The notes beneath the pieces were generated by a model that saw only the letters and a list, made by a program, of their open reading frames with translations, was not told the DNA's origin and did not search any database. 64,000 nt of DNA from Actinoplanes sandaracinus. GTDB taxonomy: Bacteria > Actinomycetota > Actinomycetes > Mycobacteriales > Micromonosporaceae. The stretch is from NCBI RefSeq assembly GCF_030009775.1, contig NZ_JASCTH010000020.1, positions 124,001-188,000 of the forward strand, written 5' to 3'. Made by a program: the position numbers and the translations under genes. Below, piece by piece: positions 34,989 to 41,874 of this stretch (position 1 is its first letter; each line of letters begins with the position of its first letter).

Positions 34989-35885
34989 GTGAAGAGAATC
35001 CTTCCGGTGCTGCTCTGCGCCGTGTCCGGCCTGGTCCCCGCCCAGCCCGCCGTCGCGGGGCGAGCCGCCGCCGGTGACCAGCCCGCCGTCGCCGGTCGAG
35101 CCGTCGCCGGTGACCAGCGCGTCGTGGCCGTGCCGGGCGCTGGCGTGATGCCGGGTGCTGCACGGACACGAGCCGCCGTGGCCAAGCGGGCCGCGCACGT
35201 GATCCGGCCCGGGGACACGTTGATCCGGATCGCCGGCCGGCATGACGTCCGCGTCGCCGATCTGCGGAAGTGGAACGGGCTCGCGGCGACGGAGCCACTG
35301 CTGATCGACGGGATGCTCCGGCTCACCGCGCCCGACGCACCGCTGCCCGCCTGGGCGACCAGGGTCATGATGGTCACCGCCGCCGAGGCCAACGGCGACC
35401 CGGCCAAACAGTGCCCGGTGCCGGCGACCGACCTGCGCCGGATCTGGGTCCGCTACCTGGGCTTCGACGGCCGAGCCCACGACGGCAACGTGATCATGCA
35501 TCACACGCTGGTGGGGCAGACACAGCGCGGGTTCGAGGCCCTCTACCGCCGGCGGTTCCCGATCATGGCGATGTCGCCGGAGGTCGTCCCGGACAAGACG
35601 GTGCTGACGATGGGCTACGAATGCCGGTACGTCGCCGGGACGACGAAGTGGTCGCAGCACTCCTACGGCCGGGCGATCGACATCAACCCGCGCCAGAACC
35701 CGATGATCCGCGGCGATTACCTGGACCCGCCGAACGCCGCGACATGGCTGGCCCGGGACCGCTACTGGCCGGGCATGATGCACGAGGACGGCGCGGTGCT
35801 CGCCTTCACCGACGAGGGCTTCGCGTGGGGCGGCCGCTGGAAGACCTTGAAGGACTACATGCACTTCAGCACCACAGACCTCTGA
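34989..35885 (+). CDS. Secreted LysM + M15-family (VanY-like) peptidase
   Basis: A 298-residue cell-wall hydrolase. The signal peptide (VKRILPVLLCAVSGLVPAQPA) is followed by a Gly/Ala-rich linker and a LysM domain (HVIRPGDTLIRIAGRHDVRV, residues ~76-115). The C-terminal M15-type domain has SQHSYGRAIDIN (His ~223, Asp ~230) and YMHFS (His ~291), the Zn-ligand pattern of VanY/extensin-like peptidases. It likely cleaves peptide stems of peptidoglycan after LysM-mediated wall binding. The linker includes a 36-bp tandem duplication (35043-35114). The last 28 bp (35858-35885) recur at 40383-40410, across a low-GC segment. Confidence 0.88.
   Translation: MKRILPVLLCAVSGLVPAQPAVAGRAAAGDQPAVAGRAVAGDQRVVAVPGAGVMPGAARTRAAVAKRAAHVIRPGDTLIRIAGRHDVRVADLRKWNGLAATEPLLIDGMLRLTAPDAPLPAWATRVMMVTAAEANGDPAKQCPVPATDLRRIWVRYLGFDGRAHDGNVIMHHTLVGQTQRGFEALYRRRFPIMAMSPEVVPDKTVLTMGYECRYVAGTTKWSQHSYGRAIDINPRQNPMIRGDYLDPPNAATWLARDRYWPGMMHEDGAVLAFTDEGFAWGGRWKTLKDYMHFSTTDL
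35043..35114 (+). repeat. Two 36-bp tandem repeats in the M15-peptidase linker
   Basis: Units 35043-35078 and 35079-35114 each encode a 12-residue QPAVAGRAxAGD segment and differ at only a few bases. They lengthen the low-complexity linker before the LysM domain. Confidence 0.85.
35858..35885 (+). repeat. Left copy of a 28-bp imperfect direct repeat (3' end of the M15 peptidase gene)
   Basis: This 28-bp stretch is the last codons and stop of the peptidase (HFSTTDL-stop). A second copy at 40383-40410 matches at 26 of 28 positions (differences C/A at the 13th and C/T at the 18th). Such repeats at a gene's 3' end are typical attachment-site or duplication scars; either is possible. Confidence 0.75.
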
Positions 35886-36080
35886 TGACCTGGCCATATG
35901 CTCTCAGGCACAATGCAATCTTGCTCTACCTGGCACATCCATAGCCTGAGCTGGACCCAGGCGTCCGCCACCGTCCACAGGCGTCCGGTGCGGTCACCGG
36001 CGACTGTCACTCAGTTAGTCACCCGGATACTTCCTGTGGCATAGAAGTGTTCGATACTGTAAACCCCGCCATTCGATACA

Positions 36081-36587
36081 TCAGCTTGGTGCGCTCATTG
36101 GAGAAGGCTGAAGTTTATTGCACTCCTCGACGGTGGTACACCGAATCAGCACGTTCCGCACACCGGGAAGGGCTTTAATGTCGTCTTCCAGGGCGGAGTC
36201 CCTGACCTGACGGATCGCCGCTTGATCCAGCATCGTCACCACGAATCCCGCTGGCAGTAAATTAGGATCGATGTCCGAAAAAGCTGTGGGTTCGGACACC
36301 TCCCGCCTAAAGCGGTCACGAAATGCCGCGCCGTCCTCGTAGACGACGCTGCTCACCCCTGGTATAGCCTGCAGCCTCGCTTGCACGTTTGTCCTATGCT
36401 CATCCGAGGCATTATCGAGCATAAAGACGGTGAAATAGGCCCTTTCCTTCAGAATGCTTTCGAGGCGCTCTTCTTCATCATTCTGAAAGAGGCCGCAGGC
36501 CGCCAAACTTACTGTTTGCAGCAGGGCAACGATGATTATCGCAAATCGACGCACGCGGCGGAGGATACCAGGGATGGTGGTTGGCAT
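36081..36587 (-). CDS. Lipoprotein resembling an isolated FtsX extracellular domain
   Basis: A 168-residue lipoprotein: a signal with lipobox VSLAAC (Cys ~31), then a domain with the pattern of FtsX extracytoplasmic loops. This includes the ML-x-N-ASDEHRTNVQARLQAIPGV stretch, VVYEDGAAFRDRFRR, the PNLLPAGFVVTMLD block (the LPASFxVxL motif of FtsX) and a final PGVRNVLI. FtsX itself has four TM helices, which are absent here, so this is a stand-alone ectodomain tethered by lipid. In mycobacteria the FtsX ectodomain activates RipC; a decoy or regulator of such hydrolases is possible but unproven. Its GC content is well below the window average. It has no close operon partner. Confidence 0.6.
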   Translation of the reverse strand: MPTTIPGILRRVRRFAIIIVALLQTVSLAACGLFQNDEEERLESILKERAYFTVFMLDNASDEHRTNVQARLQAIPGVSSVVYEDGAAFRDRFRREVSEPTAFSDIDPNLLPAGFVVTMLDQAAIRQVRDSALEDDIKALPGVRNVLIRCTTVEECNKLQPSPMSAPS

Positions 36588-36621
36588 GCCCGTTAACCCT
36601 GACCGCTAGGGCCGCAGAGGC

Positions 36622-36924
36622 TCACGACTCAAGGGCGGCCGCGTGCGGCCGTCGCATGCGACGCGTTAGCGCCCTTGATCGTGAGTGCGGCCCGGACACA
36701 CTGCGCGCCGCCGCCCAGGCACCGACGGCCGCAACGCGCGTTGCACCCCGAACGCGGGCAGCTCGGCCGCGTCGCCCAGGTCCCCGCAGCGGTCGGCCGC
36801 CGGCCACCTTATAGTCGCGGCCGGTCTGTTCATTCTCGTGGTCGAGGAGAGACCTGAGCATCTTCTGGATTTCGGCGGCCAGGCGGACGTTGCCATGCGC
36901 GATGTCGAGAATCTCGTCAGGCAT
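36622..36924 (-). CDS. Small hypothetical protein at the end of the WXG-type operon (possible frameshift)
   Basis: A 100-residue protein starting MPDEILDIAHGNVRLAAEIQ, with a convincing helical N-terminal half to about GRDYKVAGG (residue 42). After that the frame becomes Arg/Ala-rich and unprotein-like, while another frame reads GDLGDAAELPAFGVQRALR, so a frameshift or sequencing slip is likely near 36800. The ATG overlaps the stop of the upstream WXG-type gene by 8 bp, so the two are coupled. No family is recognised. Confidence 0.4.
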   Translation of the reverse strand: MPDEILDIAHGNVRLAAEIQKMLRSLLDHENEQTGRDYKVAGGRPLRGPGRRGRAARVRGATRVAAVGAWAAARSVSGPHSRSRALTRRMRRPHAAALES

Positions 36925-38017
36925 GAGCACCCATCCCGGTCAGCGGGTGGTCGTAGCCCGCTTTTCCGCCGAAGGTGGGCAGTTTGACCGTGTCGAGGTC
37001 GCTGAGTGTGCGGTCTAGCACTGCACGAAAGCCCTTCACCGCTGAATCCGCATAGGCGAGGTACTTCGTGACCTGCGCCCACATAGCGAGGATGTTGGCC
37101 GCTTCCGCGGCTGTGACGCCGTACCCCACCGCCCCGCCTATGCCTGATGCGGCAGTGGCGGTGCCGGCCGCCGCTGCGATGCCAGCGATGAGGGCTGCAT
37201 CGCACATACCTTTGATGAGACCGCCGATAGCGTCGCCGGCCGCCCAAACGGCGTCGGCCATAGTCCGGTACGCAGCGCCCATCTCCGCCAGTGGCGCGCG
37301 AAGCTGGTCGATCGAGGTGGCGAAGTCGGTGAAGTATCGATAGGCAGCGTCTCCGGCATTACCTTGCCAGACTTGCTGTAGCGAGGTGGCCCCCGACTGG
37401 ACGTTGAAGGCGAGATCATGCACAGCGGCCGCCGCATTGGTCAAGACCGGCTGCATCTGGGCGAAGACCTCCCAGTCGCCGAAGATCTTCTTCTGCACCT
37501 CTTCGACCGGGTCGATGCCGAGGATGATGTCGAAGCCCTTCATCGTCCAGGCGGTCGGGCTGATGTAATCCATCCATCCCAGTTTGTTGACGGGGGTGTC
37601 GGGCTCCGGGTCGGGCTTCTTGAGGAGCTGTTCGGGTGCCCGCGAATCGCTGAAGGGCAGTGGTGGGCACACGGCGATCTCGTGCTCGATCGCCGTCGGG
37701 CACCATTCCCCGCTCGCTGGCAGCGCGCGGTCGAGGTTGGTCGCCGCCGCAAGGTCTGTGCTCCGGTAGTACTCCGCCGCCGAGCGAAGCTCCGGTACCG
37801 AGTAGTCGAGCATGCACGTCACGCGGTTGAAGGCGCCCTGGATCAGCGCGACGGCGTGCTGGTTTCCCTCATTGGCGACGCCGATCAGCTCGCCACCGGT
37901 GCCGTCCATGGCGTTCTTGGTGATGTACTCGCTGATGGCCAGGGAGTCGTCACGCGCCCGACCTATCTGATCCGCGTACGACACCAGCGCTTGTGGCTCC
38001 ACATCCAAGCTGCTCAC
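36917..38017 (-). CDS. WXG100-like (type VII secretion-related) hypothetical protein
   Basis: A 366-residue protein with an N-terminal helical ESX-type region (ALVSYADQIGRARDDS...) and a central helical segment carrying the WxG turn (LQQVWQGNAGDAAYRYF, about residue 230). A Gly/Ala-rich helical C-terminus follows. This is the pattern of EspC/WXG-type substrates of type VII secretion. No toxin motif is seen at the C-terminus. The GTG start at 38017 overlaps the stop of the upstream membrane-protein gene (GTGA), and its stop overlaps the next small gene, so this is a three-gene operon. Longer readings upstream to 38239 pass through the other gene in a different frame and are excluded. Confidence 0.6.
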   Translation of the reverse strand: MSSLDVEPQALVSYADQIGRARDDSLAISEYITKNAMDGTGGELIGVANEGNQHAVALIQGAFNRVTCMLDYSVPELRSAAEYYRSTDLAAATNLDRALPASGEWCPTAIEHEIAVCPPLPFSDSRAPEQLLKKPDPEPDTPVNKLGWMDYISPTAWTMKGFDIILGIDPVEEVQKKIFGDWEVFAQMQPVLTNAAAAVHDLAFNVQSGATSLQQVWQGNAGDAAYRYFTDFATSIDQLRAPLAEMGAAYRTMADAVWAAGDAIGGLIKGMCDAALIAGIAAAAGTATAASGIGGAVGYGVTAAEAANILAMWAQVTKYLAYADSAVKGFRAVLDRTLSDLDTVKLPTFGGKAGYDHPLTGMGAHA

Positions 38018-38373
38018 GAACCACTTCCGACGACGACCGCCAGTCCCGCGAGACCCAGGCCGGTAAAGGAGACCGCCGCAAGAAGAAGCCCGAGCACCAA
38101 CTTCGGGTAAGGCCGGCTGAAGTAGACCCCCGCCCCGCAGACACCGCCCACCGCGCACGCCAACGCTGGCACAAGCCGCGCGCCGTCGCTCTCCCCCCAC
38201 GAAACGGACAGCACGGCGAAGATGCCGATGAAGACACACACGCTTGCGATCGTGGAGCGCAGGTTCCAGTACGCCGTCCGCTGGAGCCTCTCCACCGACT
38301 CCTGATACCTCGCCGCGACTGCTTCGCGTTCCTCAGGCGTGCCACGTCGATTCCGACCGCTCTTCTGTGCCAT
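38014..38373 (-). CDS. Small membrane protein, first gene of the WXG-type operon
   Basis: A 119-residue protein with a basic, charged N-terminal helix (RNRRGTPEEREAVAARYQES) and three to four TM segments (TIASVCVFIGIFAVLSVSW; LVPALACAVGGVCGAGVYF; LVLGLLLAAVSFTGLGLAGLA). It overlaps the downstream WXG-like gene by 4 bp. Possible roles are anchoring or helping export of the WXG-like protein; that is inferred from coupling alone. Confidence 0.65.
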   Translation of the reverse strand: MAQKSGRNRRGTPEEREAVAARYQESVERLQRTAYWNLRSTIASVCVFIGIFAVLSVSWGESDGARLVPALACAVGGVCGAGVYFSRPYPKLVLGLLLAAVSFTGLGLAGLAVVVGSGS

Positions 38374-39045
38374 GACACAGACCGTAGCGATCGACGAAAT
38401 TGATCGCTGTCCCGAGGGCGCTGGTTGTCATGCCCTGCAAACTCTCAGACCGCGGTGAACCGGCAAGCCGGACAAAGCGTTATGCCGATAAGCGACAGCC
38501 GTTCTCATCTGTGGTTAGGCGGGCTCTCAGGCAACCAGCAGGGGCGTCGGACCTCGTAGGACACCCGCTTTGATGTGAGGTTGTGGGAACCTGTCGGATT
38601 GTCTACTCAATGCCCAGGTTCCGCTTCCGGAGGGCGGCCATTAGCGTCAGTCTATGGCCCGTCGCTCTTCCAAGGTCGCTGGGCGTGCGATCGGCTTTAT
38701 GCGGGCCGTCCTGGCCGCTCTCTTTTGGATGTCCGACCAGCGTCGTCTTGCGATTTCGACGCGCTGGCCATGTTCGTGCCGTACCTAGCCTTCGTCGCCC
38801 CATTTAAGTGTGGCGGCTACACCCCCCCGCCAGCGGCAGGCGTGCCGCAACATTGGCCTCGGCCTGCTTATCGGGTGCTATCGCCATCGGTTCGATCGCC
38901 TCGGGCGAATCTTCGACCGCGATCGGACGGCGGCCCGGTACCCGGTATCCGGTACCCAGGCCAGTCTGTCCGGAATAGAGAGTGCAGAGCATGCGCCGTC
39001 CGGATGGACGCGCAGAACGGTCACTACTTCGAGAACGGAAACGAA
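38374..39045. other. 672-bp intergenic region without a supported gene
   Basis: This gap between the divergent WXG-type operon and the ricin-lectin gene has AT-richer composition than its neighbours and no credible coding pattern on either strand. A 44-codon ORF (38654-38788) has no SD and no recognisable product. A short repeat of GGTAYCC units occurs near 38936-38960. It probably holds the promoters of the two flanking transcripts. Confidence 0.6.
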
Positions 39046-39669
39046 ATGGTCAGAACATTGCGAACCAGAACCCGACGAGCCGCCGCGACGATCATTGCAG
39101 GGCTGCTGCTGGCGACCGGCCAGGGGATCGTCGACGCGCGTTCGTCAGACGCGAGCGCTCCGTTGTCCGAGTACTGCTTCGAGGACGCCGACTGGTACAT
39201 ACTTAGGAACTACAAGTCGAGGAAGGTCCTGCAGCCCCGCGACAGTGTCACCCACAACGGCGCCAAGATTGTCCAGTACCCCGAGCGCCCCGAGTCGTTG
39301 TCGGGCTACCAGTACTGGTGCCGGATCAGCGACGGTGACTACGAGAGCTTCGAGAACGTGCAGGCCGAGAAAAACCTCGGCATCGACGGCGGCAGCAACG
39401 CGAACGGCGCCGCGGCCATCCAGGCCTGGCCGACCGGCGCGGTGAACCAGGACTGGCTCAAGCGCTCGACCGGCTACCCGGCGGGCGTCGTCGCTCTGGT
39501 CAACCGCAAGAGCGGCCTGTGCCTCGGTATCTCCGGCGGAAGCCTCAACAACGGGGCGCAAGCCGCCCAGTTCTTCTGCGATGGCTCGCCCAACCAGGGC
39601 TGGGAGATCGTCTACCGGCTGGGACCGGTGCGGGGAAGCGTCAATCGCGACTTGACACGTGGTTCGTGA
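39046..39669 (+). CDS. Secreted ricin-type beta-trefoil lectin protein
   Basis: A 207-residue secreted protein: an N-terminal signal (RRAAATIIAGLLLATGQG) cleaved near ARS, then a beta-trefoil lectin of the RICIN_14/RicinB type. The QxW-type motifs are visible: GYQYWCRI, AVNQDWLKR and the final SPNQGWEIVYRLG. Gly/Asn turns lie in the repeats, such as NLGIDGGSNANGAAAIQAW and LCLGISGGSLNNGAQAAQF. It likely binds galactose- or xylose-containing glycans. The start is ATG 39046, in line with the signal peptide; the frame upstream to 38575 shows no protein-like sequence. It belongs to the island-like low-GC segment. Confidence 0.85.
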   Translation: MVRTLRTRTRRAAATIIAGLLLATGQGIVDARSSDASAPLSEYCFEDADWYILRNYKSRKVLQPRDSVTHNGAKIVQYPERPESLSGYQYWCRISDGDYESFENVQAEKNLGIDGGSNANGAAAIQAWPTGAVNQDWLKRSTGYPAGVVALVNRKSGLCLGISGGSLNNGAQAAQFFCDGSPNQGWEIVYRLGPVRGSVNRDLTRGS

Positions 39670-39769
39670 TGACGACGAGTCGGTGTCGGGGTTGGCGGCG
39701 TGCACCCTGTGAGGGCTGAGCAGCGTCTGCATGGCCGCGAGCGAGTGGGTTCGCCCGTAATGTCACGTC

Positions 39770-40054
39770 GTGAAGATCTTCTTGCTCTGGCATGTTCGGC
39801 ACGCGCCCTTTGTCGATGGCAGTCCCACGCGACACCGCGACGAGAGCGGAGAACTCGACTGGGACGAAGAGGAGGGCGACGATCTCAAGATTCTTGGCGC
39901 GTACTCGACCGAGCGGAAGGCCGAGGAGCGGATCGCGCGGGCGCGGCTGCTGCCCGGCTTCCGGGATGAACCGGACTGCTTCCTCATCGATCAGTACACG
40001 GTTGATGCGGACAGGTGGACCGACGGGTTCGTCACCGTCGCGGCCAGCGAGTAG
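39770..40054 (+). CDS. DUF7336-like small protein
   Basis: A 94-residue protein with the pattern HxxE/D...DDLKILGAYSTERKAEERIARARLL, then LPGFRDEPDCFLIDQYTVD and the final DRWTDGFV. This matches small proteins annotated with DUF7336, whose role is unknown. GTG start at 39770. Acidic residues dominate the middle (DWDEEEGDD). It sits between the lectin gene and the IS481 remnant. Confidence 0.7.
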   Translation: MKIFLLWHVRHAPFVDGSPTRHRDESGELDWDEEEGDDLKILGAYSTERKAEERIARARLLPGFRDEPDCFLIDQYTVDADRWTDGFVTVAASE

Positions 40055-40061
40055 CAGCACC

Positions 40062-40275
40062 CCCCACGTTCGTCGAGGTGGCTCGGGTTTGCGGGCTTTG
40101 AAGCGGCCGACCGGGTTGATCGTGGTGCGCACGACGTCAGCGAGCAACTGGTCTGCGTCGTAGACCCGAAAGGTGCTGTCGGCTTCCTCGACAGTGACCG
40201 TCTGGCCGGCATGGCCAATGCCGACGTGGATGCGTTGCCCAGCAACGCTGATGCTGCCCCGATCAAGCCGTCAAA
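40062..40275 (-). pseudogene. C-terminal remnant of an IS481-family transposase
   Basis: Read on the minus strand, the segment encodes SISVAGQRIHVGIGHAGQTV, a run through VEEADSTFRVYDADQLLADV, then VVRTTINPVGRFKARKPEPP. This is the C-terminal beta-rich domain and basic tail found in actinobacterial IS481 transposases. The catalytic DDE core is missing and a TGA occurs immediately upstream, so only about 70 residues survive. It marks past insertion activity in this segment. Confidence 0.75.
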
Positions 40276-40382
40276 CGCCACCGGCATTGACGGAGGTCAC
40301 GTAGAACTGAGGTACTAAAAGGCAGGTCGCATGCCATGCAGAAGGGTCCTGACCAGCATGATCCAAGTCCGCAGACGAAGAA

Positions 40383-40410
40383 CATGCACTTCAGAACCAT
40401 AGACCTCTGA
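40383..40410 (+). repeat. Right copy of the 28-bp imperfect direct repeat
   Basis: It matches 35858-35885 at 26 of 28 positions and still reads as the M15 peptidase C-terminus (MHFRTIDL-stop). It lies 4.5 kb away, immediately after the IS481 remnant region, and closes the low-GC segment. Nothing else of a second peptidase gene is readable upstream of it. Confidence 0.75.
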
Positions 40411-40595
40411 CGGCGTCCTGCAGCCGCGACCGCCGCCACCCCTCCCGTGCCGTAGCCGAGAAACGTCGCGGCGCGGGTTGGGGCCGCTTAGGCGACGGCT
40501 GGGGTGTTGGGCCGTAGCGGGTGCGTGTCGCGGCGCGGGTTTGCCGTGGCGGGGGGACGGTTGGGGTGGTCGGCCGCCGCTGGCGCGTGTGCTGG

Positions 40596-40636
40596 GGCCC
40601 GTCTCCGCCGGGAGCTGGAGCGGTCGGAGACGGGCC
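40596..40636 (-). terminator. Terminator of the AI-2E transporter gene
   Basis: A perfect 12-bp stem (40596-40607 with 40625-40636) with a 17-nt loop lies just after the transporter stop at 40644, as read on the minus strand. Nothing coding is supported between 40411 and 40595. Confidence 0.65.
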
Positions 40637-40643
40637 TTCCTGA

Positions 40644-41813
40644 TCAGGCCTGGGCGGGCCGGCCCGTGTCCGTCGGTGATGACGGGGCCGCGGAGGCGGG
40701 GTCGGGCGCTGGGGGCAGGACCGGGTCCGGGGCGGCGGCGGGCGCGGGTGGGGTCTCGGTGAGCTGTTCGCGGAGGTAGTTCCAGAGGACGGCGATCATC
40801 GCCGCCACCGGCACCGCGAGCAGCGCCCCCACGATGCCGTAGAGGCTGCTGCCGAGCGTCACCGCCAGCAGCACCACGCCGGCGTGCAGGCCGAGGCCGC
40901 GGCTCTGCACCATCGGCTGGAAGACGTTTCCCTCGAGTTGCTGCACCACGATGATGATGGCGAGGACGATCAGGGCGTCGGTCCAGCCGTCGGTGACGAA
41001 GGTGATGATGACGGCGACGAAACCGGCGAACAAGGCGCCGACGATCGGTACGAACGCGGTCACGAACGTGAGCACGGCGAGGGGCAGGGCGAGGTCGACG
41101 CCAAGGATGGCGAGGCCGACTCCGATCAGGACCGCGTCGAGGAGGCCGACGAGGGCCTGGGAACGGACGAACGCGCCGAGCGCGTCCCAGCAACGGCCGG
41201 CGACCGTGGGCACGTCGTCGGAGAGACGGCCGGGGAGCTGGCGGCTGAGCCAGGGCAGGAAGCGCGGCCCGTCCTTGAGGAAGAAGAACATCAGGAACAG
41301 CGCGAGGATGGTGTTGACCACCCCGCTGAACACCGAGCTCACTCCACTGAGGGTGGCCGTGGCGATGCTGCCGACGCTGGCCTGGAGTTTGTCGACCCCG
41401 GTGTCGAGGTAGGTGTTGACCTGGGCGTCGCTGATGTTCAGGGGCGGCCCGGAGGCCCAGGAGCGCAGCTCCTCGATGCCGGTGCCGATCTGTTGGACGA
41501 GTTCGCCGGATTTGGCGCCGACGGGCGCCACGATGCCGACGACGGTGCCGACGGCGACCAGCAGGAACAGGAGTGTCACCACGCTGGCGGCGAGGGCCGG
41601 TGGCCAGCTGTGGCGGCGCAGGAACCGGGCCGGCGGCCAGGTCAGTGTGGTCAGCAACAGCGCGATGACGACCGGCCAGATCACCGACCAGGCGCCGCCC
41701 AGTATCCGCAGCGCCACCCAGGTGGCCAGCAGGACCAGCAGCAGTTGCAGCGAGATGCTCGCCGATGTGCGCAGCGCGCCTCGCGTCTTTCTCGGATTCA
41801 GCCCGGTGCCCAT
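40644..41813 (-). CDS. AI-2E (PerM) family transporter
   Basis: A 389-residue polytopic protein with about eight TM helices in the AI-2E_transport layout: N-terminal pair WVALRILGGAWSVIWPVVIALLL, a long extracytoplasmic loop (GTGIEELRSWASGPPLNISDAQ), and C-terminal helices including VLTFVTAFVPIVGALFAG and IIIVVQQLEGN. The C-terminal tail is Pro/Ala-rich. Members include E. coli TqsA (AI-2 export) and PerM, and some act as Na+/H+ antiporters, so the substrate is uncertain. The ATG at 41813 follows a standard upstream spacer. Confidence 0.88.
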   Translation of the reverse strand: MGTGLNPRKTRGALRTSASISLQLLLVLLATWVALRILGGAWSVIWPVVIALLLTTLTWPPARFLRRHSWPPALAASVVTLLFLLVAVGTVVGIVAPVGAKSGELVQQIGTGIEELRSWASGPPLNISDAQVNTYLDTGVDKLQASVGSIATATLSGVSSVFSGVVNTILALFLMFFFLKDGPRFLPWLSRQLPGRLSDDVPTVAGRCWDALGAFVRSQALVGLLDAVLIGVGLAILGVDLALPLAVLTFVTAFVPIVGALFAGFVAVIITFVTDGWTDALIVLAIIIVVQQLEGNVFQPMVQSRGLGLHAGVVLLAVTLGSSLYGIVGALLAVPVAAMIAVLWNYLREQLTETPPAPAAAPDPVLPPAPDPASAAPSSPTDTGRPAQA

Positions 41814-41874
41814 GTGATCACCCTAGGGACTTCGGGCAGGGGCCGCGCACTGAGGCGCGCGGCCCCTGGGCCAA

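Noticed and set aside
38654-38788. 44-codon ORF (MARRSSKVAGRAIGFMRAVL...) in the 672-bp gap
   Set aside because: No SD, no homology pattern and changing composition; kept only as part of the intergenic description.
38880-38900. GGTTCGAT string resembling a tRNA T-loop
   Set aside because: No acceptor, D or anticodon stem can be built around it; no tRNA seen anywhere in the window.
40315-41193. Minus-strand Arg-rich 292-residue frame at the end of the AI-2E gene
   Set aside because: Composition is that of a shifted frame and it crosses the terminator and the 28-bp repeat.
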